This document shows positions 22,206 through 34,199 of a DNA stretch of 64,000 nucleotides, piece after piece. Every line of letters begins with the position of its first letter. The stretch's first letter is position 1. A program made the translations under genes and the position numbers. Below the pieces are notes generated by a model that ran no database searches, was not told the origin of the DNA, and saw nothing but the letters and a program-made list of their open reading frames with translations. The stretch is from contig NC_064838.1 in NCBI RefSeq assembly GCF_024166365.1, positions 75,222,001 through 75,286,000 of the forward strand. Direction: 5' to 3'. The stretch is from Elephas maximus indicus (lineage: Eukaryota > Chordata > Mammalia > Proboscidea > Elephantidae).

Positions 22206-23739
22206 TTAAATGATATTTGTTACAGTACAATAGCATCCATTTTAGGGAAAATACATAAATTTAAGGTGGATTGAAAATTTTGAAATATTTTTCTCAAACC
22301 CAAAGCCTAAGATTTTTTTTTTTAATCTGAATATGGAATATTCTAATTCTGAGAGGTATCAACCCAATTAAAGAAAATTGTTAAGATTTTGGGAGAAGAA
22401 TATTGAAAACTCAATGGGAACAAATTGATCTTAGCAAACATGACATGACTAGGTAAATTTTTTGATTTTGTTGTTATTTTGTTATTAGGTGCCTTCAAGT
22501 CAGATCTGGCTCACAGATATTCTATGTAAAGCAGAAGAAAACACTGCCCGCTCCTGCGCCATCCTCACAATCTTGTTATGTTTGAGCCTTTTGTTGTAGC
22601 CCTTGTCAATCCATCTCGTTGAGAGTCTTCCTCTTTTTCTCTGACACTTGTACCAAAGGGGATGTCCTTCTCCAGGGACTTGTCCCTCCTGATAACATAT
22701 CAAATTATGTGAGACATAGTCTCATCATCCTCCCTTTCAAAGGAACATTCTGGCTGCACTGCTTCCAAGACAGATTTTTTCATTCTTCTGGCAGTCCATG
22801 GCATACTCCGTATTTTTGCCAATGCCACAACTGAAAGGAATCAAATCTTCTTTGGTCTTTCTTATTCATTGTCCAGCTTTCACAAGCATTAGAGGTGATT
22901 GAAAACAATATGGCTTGGATCAGGTATACCTTAGTCCTTAGGGTGACATTTTTGTTTTTTAAGCCTTTAAAGAGTTTTTTTTTTTTTTGCAGATTTGCTC
23001 AATACAATGCGTGTTTTGATTTCTTGACTGCTGCTTCCTTGGGTCTTCTTTGTGTACACAAGTAAAACAAAATCCTTGACAACTTCAATCTTTTCTCCGT
23101 TTTTTGTGATATCGTTTAATGGTCCAGTTGTGAGCATTTTTGTTTTCTTGCCATTGATGCGTAATCCATACTGAAGGCCATAGTCTTTGATCTTCATCAG
23201 TAATTTCTTCAAGTCCTCTTCACTTTCAGCAAGCAAGGTTTTGTCATCTACATAGTACGCATGTTGTTAAGGAGTCTTCTTCTAGTCCTGATGTTCTGTT
23301 CTTCTTTGAATAGCCCAGCTTCTACCATTATCTGCTCAGCATTCAGATTGAATTAGTACGGTCAAAGGATACAACCCTGACCACACACATTTCCTGACCT
23401 CAAACCATGCAGCATTCCCTTTTTCTGTTCCAACAACTGCCTCTTGTTCTGTCTGGTTTCCCTGTGAGCTTAATTAAGTGTTCTGGAATTTCCATTCTTT
23501 GTAATGTTATCCATAATTGGCTATGATCCACACAGTTGAATGCATTTGCACATTCAATAAAACATAGGTAAGCCTCTTTTCAGCATTCTCTATTTTTACC
23601 CAAGATCTGTTTGACATAAGCAAAGATAGTCCTCCTTCAATGTCCTCTTCTGAATCTGACTTGAATTTCTGGTCATTCCCTGTCCATGTACTGCTGCAAC
23701 AACTTTTTAATGATTTTCAGCAATATTTAACTTGCATGT

Positions 23740-23896
23740 GAGTGGCTCAGTGATTAAGAGCTAAGGCTGCTAACCAAAAGGTCAGCAGTTTGAATCCACC
23801 AGCCACTCCTTGGAAACCCCATGGGGCAGCTCTACTCTGTCCTATAGGGTCCCTATGTTTCAAATATGACTACACAGCAATGGGTTTTGGTAATAT
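23740..23896 (+). mobile_element. AfroSINE inside the RTE
   Basis: The head gtggctcagtgattaagagc, ggtcagcagtttgaatccac and the tail ctacacagcaatgggttttg show an AfroSINE in plus orientation, antisense to its RTE host. Flanking aatatt-like repeats suggest a short, degraded target duplication. Confidence 0.85.
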
Positions 23897-25630
23897 TAAT
23901 GATATTGTTCCATAATTTCCACAGTCCATTTAGTCACCTTTCTTTGGAATAGGCATAAATATGGATTTCTTCCTGTCTGTTTGCCAGGCAGCTGGCTTCC
24001 AATTTTCTTGGCATAGATGTGTGATCACTTCCAGTGCTGCATCCATTTGTTGAGCATCTCAATTGGTATTCTCTCATTCCTGGAGCCTTCTTTTTCGCCA
24101 TTGTTTTCAATGTAGCTTAAATTTCCTCCTTCAGTACCATTGGTTCTTGATCATATGCTACCTCATGAAATGTTTGAAAGTCAACCAACTCTTTTTTGGT
24201 ACAGTGACTCTGTGTATTCTTCTATCTCCATTTGATACTTCCTGTGCTATTCAGTATTTTGCCCATAGAATCGTTCAATATTGCAACTCGAGAACTGAAT
24301 TTTTTCTTCAGTTCCTTCAGCTTGAGAAATACCAAGTATGTTCTGCCCTTTTGATTTTCTCTCTTCAGGTCTTTGCACATGTCATTATAATACTTCACTA
24401 TGTCTTCTTCTGCTCCCCTTCGAAGTCTTCTTTTCAAGTCTTTTACTTCATCATTTCTTCCATTCTCTTTAAATTCTCTGCATTCAAGAGAATTTTCAGA
24501 GCCTCTTCAGGCATCCATTTTGGTCTTTTCTTTTTTTCCTGTCTTTTAATAACCTCTTGCTTTGTTCGTGTATGATATCCTTGATGTCATTCCACAACTC
24601 CTCTGGTCTTTGGTCATTAGTGTTCAATACCTCAAATATATTCCAGAGATGGTCTCTAAGTTCAGATGAGATATACTCAAGGTCATAGTTTGGCTCTTGT
24701 GGAATAGTTCTACATTTCCTCAGCTTCAACTTGAACTTGCATATGTGGACTTTATGGTCTGTTCCGAAGCCATCCCCTGGCCTTGTTCTGATTGATGATA
24801 TAGAGCTTTTCCATCGTCTGTTTCCACTGATGGGTTTGATTTTATTCCTGTGTATTCCATCTGGCGAGGTCCACATATATAGTTGCTTTTTATCTTGGTG
24901 AAAAAATATATTTGCAATGAAAAAGGTATCGGTCTTGCAAAATTCTATCATGTGATCTCCAGCATAGTTTCTGTCACTGAATCCATATTTTCCAACTACC
25001 AATCTTTCTCCTTTGTTTCCAACTTTCCCATTTTAATCACCATTATAAATACATCTTGACTGCATGTTTCATCAATTTCAGGCTGCAGAATTTGGTAATA
25101 CTATTCAATTTCTTCATTTTAGGCATTAGTGGTAGGTGCATAAATTTGAAGAAAAATCATATTAACTGATCATCTTTTGGGGATAAGGATATTATCCTAT
25201 GACTGACATGGTTGTACTTCAGGACGTGTCTTCAAATGTTCTTTTTTTAATTTTTTTTTTTTTACTTCTTTTGTTGTACTTTAGGTGAAGTTTTACAAAA
25301 CAAACTAGTTTCTCATTAAACAGTTAGTACATATATTGTTTTATGATGTTTTTAAACAACCCTACGACAGGTCAACACTCTCCCTTCCCAAATTTGGGCT
25401 CCCTTTTTTTTTTTTTTTTTACCAGCTTTCCTGTCCCCTTCTGCCTTTCTAGTTCTTGCCCCAGGGATGGCTTGCTCCTGTAATCTTGTTTTGTTTTACG
25501 GGCATGTCCAATCTTTGGCTGAAGGGAAAACCTCAGAAGTGACTTCATTACTGAGCTGAAAGGGTGCCTGGGGGCCATACTCTCAAGGATTCTCCAGTCT
25601 CTGTCAGGCCAGCAAGTCTGGTCTTTCTTT

Positions 25631-28119
25631 CATTCTTTCTTTTTTTTTTTTGTGGGAGTATTCCATCCTTTTCTACCCGCTGAAATACCTTTAGTAGTAG
25701 TAGTGTTAACTCTTCTCTGAAAGTTCAGTTGAACTCTGCAGTGAAGCCATCTGAGCCAGGGCTTTTTTTTTTTGGTTGGGAGTTTTTTTTATTACCTTTT
25801 CAATCTCTTCTTTTGTTATGGGTCTATTTAGTTGTTCTACCTCTGTTTGTGTTAGTTTAGGTAGGTAGTGTGTTTCTAGGAAATCATCCATTTCTTCTAG
25901 GTTTTCAAATTTGTTAGAGTACAATTTTTTAGTAATCTGATATGATTCTTTTAATTTCAGTTGGGTCTCTTATAATATTACCCATCTCATTTCTTATTGG
26001 GTTATTTGCTTCCTCTCCTGTTTTTCTTTTACAGTGTGGCCAAGGGTTTATCAATTTTGTTGATTTTTTTTAAAAAACCAACTTTTAGTCTAGTTAATTC
26101 TTTCAATTGTTTTTTCTGTTTTCTATTTCATTTAGTTCTACACTAATTCTTATTATTTGTTTTCTTCTGGTGCCTGAGGGTTTCTTTTATTGCTCTCTTT
26201 CTATTTGTTTAAGTTGTAGGGATGATTCTTTGAATTTTGCCTTTTCTTCTTTTTGTATGTGTGCATCTATTGATATAAATTGACCTCTGAGCACTGCTTT
26301 TGCTGTGTCCCAAAGGTTCTGATAGGAAGTGTTTTCATTCTCATTGGATTCTATGAATTTCTTTATTCCATCCTTAATGTCTTCTATAATCCAGTCTTTT
26401 TTGAGCAGGGTATTGTTCAGTTTCCAAGTGTTTGGTTTCTTTTCCCTGCTTTTTCTGTTATTGATTTTCACTTTTATGCCCTTATGGTCAGAGAAGATGC
26501 TTTGTAATATTTCAATGTTTTGGATTGGGCTAAGGCTTGCGTTACGGCCTAATATGTGGTCAATTCTAGAGAATGTTCCCTGTGCACTAGAAAACAATGT
26601 ATACTGATTGTGGCATTTAGATCTTCCGTGTCTTTATTGAGCTTCTTTCTGGATGTCCTGTCCTTCACTGAAAGTGGTGTGTTGAAGCCTCCTACTATTA
26701 TTGTGGAGCTGTCTATCTCACTTTTCAATGCTGATAGAGTTTGTTTTATGTATCTTGCAGCCCTGTCATTGGGTGCATAAATATTTAATATGGTTATATC
26801 TTCTTTGTATGTTGCCCCTTTAATCATTATAGAGTGCCCTTCCATATCTTTATGATGGATTTAACTTGAAAGTCTATTTTGTCAGAAAGTAATATTGTTA
26901 CTCCTGCTCTTTTTTGATTGTTTGCTTGATATATTTTTTCCATCCTTTGAGTTTTAGTTGGTTTGTGTCTTTAAGTCTAAGGTGTGTCTCTTGTAGGCAG
27001 CGTATACATGGATCTTGTTTTTTAATCCATTCTGCCACTCTCTGTCTCTTTATTGGTGCATTTAGCCCATTTACATTCAGCATAATTGTGGATAGGTATG
27101 AATTTAGTGCTATCATTTTGATGTCTTTTTTGTGTATTGTTGACAGTTTCTTTTTCCCATTTAATTTCATGTGCTGAGTAGATTATCTTTATATATTGTC
27201 CTTTCCTCGTATTCATTGTTGTTATTTTGTTTCTGCTGAGTCTGAGCATGCAAGTGGGTGGATTCTGCAGACAGACCAGGGGCACCCAAAGTTTTTGGTT
27301 GTCAGGACTGGGAGGTACCAGTTATCCTTGGACCCCTGTCATGGGTGGCTGTGTGACCTGAGTGGAGCTACCGGTCCTTAGGTCCCTGTTGTGGGTAGGT
27401 GAGGACCTTGTTTAATAGGCAAAGCAATGTCAAACATCAAACACCCACCTCTCCACTGCACAGATGAAATGGTTGGAGTCTGCCAGCAAGTGCCTATTCT
27501 CTCGAAATAGGCCCACACAGGTCCATGCAGAAGGGAAGGGTGCTCAAAGTCCATGGACTGTTTATGCCTGGACATGAGCCGCTTCTCCTGAGCTCCCCCG
27601 GTTAGTGGAGCTGGCAAATTATGTTTTCTCCCAGATGCAAATTTTTTCCTTCTCCAAGGCCAGGAGGATGGCTCTATGTGCTGAACAGGGCCTATGTCAG
27701 GCCCAGGGAATTCAGCCACTGAACCCAGCTTGGGGGTGGAGGGGCGCAGAAAATATACTCAAGTAAGTAGCTTTTGCCGAGAGCACCATTCTTCTCAGGT
27801 TCTGGAGGTGTGAGTGGGCTGTATCATTGGCTGCTTCTCCCTGAGGAAACTGCGGCCGAATGCTGGTACCAGCCCTCCACCGCTGCACTCCAGGAATGGT
27901 ATCTGAGGGCTCCCCACAATTCAGGTCCAGTAACTCCTCTGCGCTTCTGAATGGTCTCTTCTTCCATCTGCCCCTCAATTTGTTTTCTAAGGTTGCCTTT
28001 GAAGCTCAGGTCTCCTAGCTTGTCACAAATATACTCGTTTCACTTGTTTTCTGGGGTTTTTATTGTAAAGAGGGCTTGCTGTAAGCATCTCTCTATTCCA
28101 CCATCTTGCCCCTGCCTCC
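25631..28119 (-). mobile_element. L1 with complete 5' end but ending in mid-ORF2
   Basis: Perfect 12-bp direct repeats TGGTCTTTCTTT (25619-25630, 28120-28131) enclose it. On minus it starts with an L1 5' end (caagatggtgg, about 28109-28099), runs through about 900 bp of 5' UTR, then goes directly to the inter-ORF spacer (about 27235) with no ORF1. It continues through the endonuclease (27130-26000) to the beginning of RT and stops at a poly(A) (T-run 25640-25651). The C-terminal two thirds of ORF2 and the 3' UTR are absent. The endonuclease shows RIDHILGRNASLS and an SDH (SIFSDHKGIK) but is frameshifted. Confidence 0.85.
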
Positions 28120-28699
28120 TGGTCTTTCTTTTTGAGCTAGAATTTTGTTCTACGTTTATCTCCAGATCAGTCCTGGACCCTCGATTATAATCCCTGTCAG
28201 AATAGTCAGTAGTGGTAGCCAGGCACCATCTAGTTGTACTGGATTCTGGTCCATTAGTCCTTTGGACCAATCTTTCCTTATACCTTTAGTTTTCTTCATT
28301 ATTCCTTGCTCTAGAAGGGGTGAGACCAGTGGAGTATGCTAGAAGGCCTCTCACAGGCTTTCAAGACCCCAGGCACTACTCAGCAAAGTAAAATGTAAAT
28401 TATTTCCTTTATAAATTATGTTATGCCAGTTGAGCTAGATGTTTCCCAAGACCATGGTCCCCACAGCCCTAAGCCCAGCAATTTGTTCCCTTAGGGAATT
28501 TGGATGTGTCTATGGAGCTACCGTAACCTTGCCTTGCAAAGTTGTGCTGGCTTCCCCAGTATTGTGTACTGCCTTACCCTTCACTAAAATTACCACTTCT
28601 TTATTGCATATTCAGTGTTTTTCAATCCCTACACATCCCCTCCCTTGTAAACACCAAAGATTATTTTTTTGTGTGTGTAAAAGTTTTCATTGTAATGGT

Positions 28700-31600
28700 C
28701 TCATACAATATTTGTCTTTCTGTGATTGACTTATTTCACTCAGCATAATGACCTCCAGATTCATCCGTGTTATGAGATGCTTCACAGATTCACTGGTGTT
28801 CTTTGTCGTGTAATACTCCATTGTGTGTATGTACCACTGCTTGTTTATCCATTCACCTCTTCATGGGCATCTAGGTTGTTTCCATCTTTTTGCTATTGTG
28901 AACAATTCTGCAGTGTGCGTATGTCTATTCGTCTGTCAACTCTTATTTCTGTAGGATATATTCCTCGGAGTTGGATTCCTGGATCATATGGTGTTTCTGT
29001 TTCTAGCTTTCTAAGGAAGTGCCATATCATTTTCCAAAATGGTTGTATCATTTTGCATTCCCACCAGCACTATATAAGATTTCTGATCTCCCAGCAGCCT
29101 CTCCAACATTTGTTATTTCCTGTTTTTTAGATTCAGGCAAGTAATGCCAGGGACAGATGGTTTCTCATTGCGAGTTTGATTAGCATTTCTCTAATGGCTA
29201 GTGGTCTGGAGCATTCCCTTGTGTGTTTGTTGGCTCCTTGAATGGCTTCTTTGGTGAAGTGTCTGTTCATTTCCTTTGCCTATTTTTTAATTGGACTATT
29301 TGTCTTTTTGTTGTAGAGGTGTTGGATTTTCTTGTAGATTTTAGAGATTAGACCTTTGTCTGATTTGTAATAGCCAAATTTTTTTTTTTCCCAATCTGTA
29401 GGTTCTCTTTTTACTCTTTTGGTGAAGTCTTTTGATGAGCATCAGTGTTTAGTGTTTAGAAGATCCTAGTTAACTAGCTTATCATCTGGAGTTTGCATGT
29501 TGTTTGTTGTGGTTTTTATCCTGTTAATGCCAAGTATTTGGGCCTTTAGGAGTGATCCTATTTTTTCTTCTATAAACTTCATAGTTTTTGGCTTTATATT
29601 TTGATCTTTGATCCATTTTCAATTAGTTTTTGTACACAGTATGTGGCATGGGTCCTGTTTCCTTTTTTTGCAGATGGACATCCTGTTTTGCCAACATCAT
29701 TTATTAAAAAGCCTTTTTTTTTTTTTTTCTCCCCATTTGATGGTCTTTGGGACCTTGTCGAAGATCAGGTGACCATAGGTAAATGGATTTTCGTCTGGGT
29801 TCTCAATTCTGTTCCATTGGTCAATGCATCTGTCATTGTACCAGTACCATGCTGTTTTGATTACCATAGCTGTATAGTAGGTTCTCAGGTCAGGTAGCAT
29901 GAGTCCTACTACTTCATTCTTCTTCTGTAGTGCTTTACTTATCCAGGGATTCTTCTCTTTCTATATAAAGTTAATGATAAGTGTTTTTTTCCATCTCTTT
30001 AAAGAATGTTCTTGGTATTTGGATTGGGATTGCATTGTATTTGTAAATCACTTTGGGTAGAATTGTCATTTTCACAGTGTTGAGTCTACCTATCCATGAG
30101 CATGGTATGCTTTTCCATTTATGTAGATTACTCTTGGTTTTTGCATCAGGGTTTGTAATTTCCTTTCTGTAGATCTTTTACATTCCTGGTTATATTTACT
30201 CGTAAGTATTTTATGTTTTTATGGGCTATTATATATGGTATGGAAACTCTGGTGGCATAGGTGTTAAGTGCTATGGCTACTAATCAGAAGGTCAGCAGTT
30301 TGAATCCACCAGATGCTTCTTGGAAACTCTATGGGGCAGTTCTACTCTGTCCTATAGGGTCACTGTGAGTCAGAATTAACTTGATGCCAGTTGGTTTGGG
30401 TTTGGTTATATATGGTGTTTCCTTATTTCCTTTTCATTTTTCTCTTTATTGATGTATAGGAATCTGATTTTTGTATTCATATTGTATCCTGCTACTCTGC
30501 TGAACATTTCTGTTAGTTCCAGTAGTTGTCTTATGGAGTCTTTTGGATTTTCTATGTATAGCATCATACCATCTGCAAATAGGGACTGTTTAACTTCTTT
30601 ATTACCAGTTTGGGTGTACTTTATTTCTATTTCTTGCCTTATTGCTCTAGCTAGGACTTCCAGCACGATGTTAAATAGGAGTGATGATAAAAGCACCCTT
30701 TTCTTGTCCATATTCTCAAGGAAAATGTTTTCATCCTTTCTCCATTAAGAATGATGTTGGCCATAGGTTTTGCATAGAGGGCCTTTATGATGTTGAGAAG
30801 TTTCCCTTCTATACCTATCTATTGAGAGTTTTCATCAGGAATGGGTTTTGTACTTTGTTAAATGCCTTTTCTGCATTGATTGAGATAATCATGTGGGTTT
30901 TTTCTTTCCTTTTATTTATGTGGTGGATTATGTTGATTGATTTTCTAATGTTGAACCATCCTTGCATAATTGGTATGAATCCTACTTGGCCATGGTGTAT
31001 TATTATTTGATATGCTGCTGAATTCTATTGGCTAGAATTTTGTTGAGAACTTTTGCATCTACATTCATGAGAGATATTGGTTTGTAATTTTCTTTTTTGT
31101 GTGTGTGGTGTCTTTGCCTGTTATCAGGGTTGTGCTGGCTTCATAGAATGAATACGGAAGTATCGTTTCCTTTTCTATGTTCTGAAGTACTTTGAGTAGT
31201 AGTGGTGTAATCTCTTCTCTAAATGTTTGGTAGAAATCTCAAGTGAAACCATCTGGGCCAGGGCTTTTTGGGGGGATTTTTTTATTACCTTTTCAATCCT
31301 TTGTTGTAGGTCTGTTATGATTTTCAACATCATTTTGTGTTAGTTTGGGTAGGTAGTGTGTTTCTAGAAATTCTTCTATTTCCTCTAGGTTTCTAATGTT
31401 TTGGAGTATAATATTCATAATACTCTATTATGATCCTTTTTTAATTCAGTTGGGTCTGTTGTAATATCCCCCATTTCATTTCTCATTTGGGTTATTTGCA
31501 TCCTCTCCTGTTTTCTTTTGTCAATTTGGCCAGTAGTTTGTCAATTTTGTTGATCCTTTCAAAAAACCAACTTTTGGTTTTGTTGATTACTTCTATTTTT

Positions 31601-32670
31601 TTTTTTTAATTGTCTATTTCATTTGTTTTCATTCTGATCTTTATTACTTTCTTCTGGTGGCTTTGGGCTTCTTTTAATGTTCTCTTTCTATTTGTTCAAG
31701 TTATGTAGGTAATGTTTTGATTTTGTCCCTTCTTTTTTTATTTTTGCGTCTATGGCTGTAAACTGACTTCCGAGGACTGCCTTTGTGTCTAAAAGGTTTT
31801 GATATGATGTGTGGTCCTTCTCATTTGATTCTAGGAATTTTTTTATTCCATCTCTGATATCATCTATTACCCAAGGATTTTTAAGAAGTGTGTTATTTAG
31901 TTTCCATGTAATCAATTTTTTTTTTTTTTTTTTTCTGTGCTCTTCCTATTGTTAATTTCTGCTTTGATGGCATTGTGGTCATAGAAGATATTTTGTATTA
32001 TTTCTTTTTTTTTTTTTTTTTGGATTTTCTTGAGAGTTGCTCTGTGACTGAAGATGTGGTCTATTCTGTAAATGTTCTGTGTGCACTGGAAAAGAATGTG
32101 TACTTTGCAGCTGTTGGGTGGAGTGTTCTGTTTATGTCTATGAGCTCATTTTGGCTGACTGTGGCCTTTAGAACTTCTGTATCTTTGCTGAATTTCTTTC
32201 TAGATGTTCTGTCCTTTACCTGGATGAGTGTGTTGAAATCTACTATTATTGTGGAACTGTCACTTTCTCTTTTCAGTGCTGTTAGAGTTTCTTTTATGAA
32301 ATTTGGAGCCCTGTAACTGGGTGTGCATATGTTTATTATGTTTAAGTCTTCTTGATGGGTCATCCTTTTAATCATTATATAGTACCCTTCTTTGTCCTTT
32401 ATGGTGGATTTTGTTTTAAAGTCTATTTTATTTGAGAGTAGTATTGCCACTCCTGCTCTTTTTCAGTAGTTATTTGCTTAATATATTTTTTTCTGGTACT
32501 TTGATCTTTTTTATAAATTTACCTTTTTGTTTCTAAGGTTTGTCTCTTGTAGACAACATATTGATGGATCCTGTTTTGTAATCCATTCCATAACTCTCTG
32601 TCTCTTTATACATGCATTTAGGCCATTTACAGTCAGTGTAATTATTGAGAGGGATAAGTTTATTGCTATA
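28700..32670 (-). pseudogene. ORF2 of the older L1, inactivated
   Basis: Fragments in several frames: the RT region ([16 protein letters not shown] with FADGMMLY, minus 30711-30406, where the usual FADD reads FADG) and endonuclease parts (ILSNKIDFKTKSTIKDKEG, minus 32450-32061; TWKLNNTLLKN, about 31910). The C-terminal Cys codon that is mutated in the two plus-strand L1s reads TGC here. An AfroSINE at 30240-30405 and several long T-runs interrupt it. Confidence 0.8.
30240..30405 (+). mobile_element. AfroSINE in L1 ORF2, 11-bp target duplication
   Basis: A canonical AfroSINE (ggaaactctggtggcatag ... gatgccagttggtttgg) with perfect TTATATATGGT repeats at 30229-30239 and 30406-30416. Plus orientation, antisense to the host L1. 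Confidence 0.93.
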
Positions 32671-33099
32671 ATTTTGTAATGCTTTTTTTTTTTTTTGTGG
32701 TGCTGACATATTCTTTTTTCCTTTTATTCTCCTATGCTGAGTTCCTTTTGTTTGTGGATTTGTTTTTCATTTCTTTTCTTTTTGTAGATTTTGTTTTTAT
32801 TGAGAAGTTATGATTTTCATCTTTATTTTGATGAGTTGGTTTGTTGACTTTCTTTCTGGTTACCTTGAATTTGACCCTTATCTTCCTAGGTTTGACTAGC
32901 CTATTATTACTTGGTATCACCTTGCCTCCCCTCCATTAGAAAGTTCTATAACTACACTGCTTATCCCCTTTTTTATTGTTCTGATGTTGTTGACATTTAC
33001 AGATTAACCTTTCTGGTCCCCTGTTGTGTTTCTGTTGGTTTTGGATTGTCCTTGAGGGTTCATTTCCTTTGTTGGTATCTGGTTTATACAATCTTGCAT

Positions 33100-34190
33100 C
33101 CTAGATTCAAGCTGTGGTCAGATGTTGTTTGTTCTCAAACCGAAGGATTTCCTTTAATAATTCTTATAAGTTTTGTTCATTTTTTACATATTCCCTTAAT
33201 TTCTGTTTATCTGGAAATGTCCTCATTTCACCATCATATTTGAACGAGAATTTTGCAGGATATTATATTCTTGACTGCCAATTTTTTTCTCTTTCAAAGT
33301 TTTGCATATGTCATTCCTTTGCCTCCTTCTCTGCGTGGTTCCTGCTGAATAATCAGACCTTAGTCTCATTGTTTCTCTTCTGTATGTGACTTTTTGTTTT
33401 TATGGAGCTTCTCTCAGGACTTTTTCTTTGTCTTTGTTTTTAATGAGTGTGATTATGACTTGCCTTGGTGATTTTCTTTTGGGGGTCTATCCTGTAGTGG
33501 GTTTGTTGGGCTTCTTGAGTGTTCATCTTTTCATCTTTCATGATATTGGGGAGGCTTTCTGTCAGCAATTCTTCAATGATCCTCTCTGTGTTTTCCATTT
33601 TCTCCCCCTGTTTTGGAACTCTACCCACTTGCGAATTTTTACTTTTGATCCTATCCCAGATAGTTCTCATGGTTTCTTCATTCTTTTTTCAGATTTTTTT
33701 CCCAGAATTGTATCCAAGTGTTTTTCTTCAATATCACAGATCCTGTCTTCTATCATTTCAAAGCTTCTCCTCAGCCTTTCTATGACACTGTCCATTTCTG
33801 AAATTTTGTCGTCTATCTTTTGGATTTCTAATTGTTTTTTGTACGATTTCTATTTGTGAATTTATTTTTGCATTTTTTCCTGTATTATTTTCCTGAATTT
33901 GTCCATTTGTTGAGTTTTCCAAGAATTGGTCTATTTTTTCCTTATTTTTGTCTTCTTTTTGCTTCGATTCTCAGGTAGGCCTGAATATTAGAGATTTGAA
34001 TTCCCTGTCAGGTAATTCTAGTGCCTTTTCTTCAACTGGAGAGTCATCTTATGTTTTATTTAGGACACCTACTGGTACCATCCTGGCCTTTTATTTTTTT
34101 ATGTCTTGATATTATCTGCTGTCTTTGGGACATTCAATAGCTATTTTCTTCATTTATTGATTGTAAATCTGTTAGTTTCATCCCGCTTTT
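33100..34190 (-). pseudogene. ORF1 of the older L1, inactivated
   Basis: The minus frame at 33670-33440 gives the ORF1p RNA-recognition region (GRVPKQGEKMENTERIIEEL). Downstream (33400-33100) lies the C-terminal domain, and upstream (33960-33680) a Lys/Glu-rich coiled-coil region. Stops and frameshifts separate them. Confidence 0.7.
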
Positions 34191-34199
34191 TTTTTTTTT

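Larger units (their letters stand above)
20391..22464. other. M2 module, left part (diverged copy)
   Basis: Collinear with M1 and M3, but clearly the most diverged of the three by eye. It contains a purine microsatellite (20985-21066), the coding-like relic (21230-21487, minus), and the tRNA-Gly-like SINE (21870-22205). The right end is cut by an RTE insertion. The intervening A/T-rich DNA shows no gene. Confidence 0.7.

Noticed and set aside
24063-24575. 170-codon plus-strand open frame
   Set aside because: Antisense of the RTE endonuclease/linker region; composition (Phe/Leu/Cys-rich) is typical of a reverse-complement frame.
33386-33859. 157-codon plus-strand hydrophobic open frame resembling a membrane protein
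   Set aside because: Antisense of L1 ORF1; hydrophobicity arises from T-rich complement of Lys/Glu codons.
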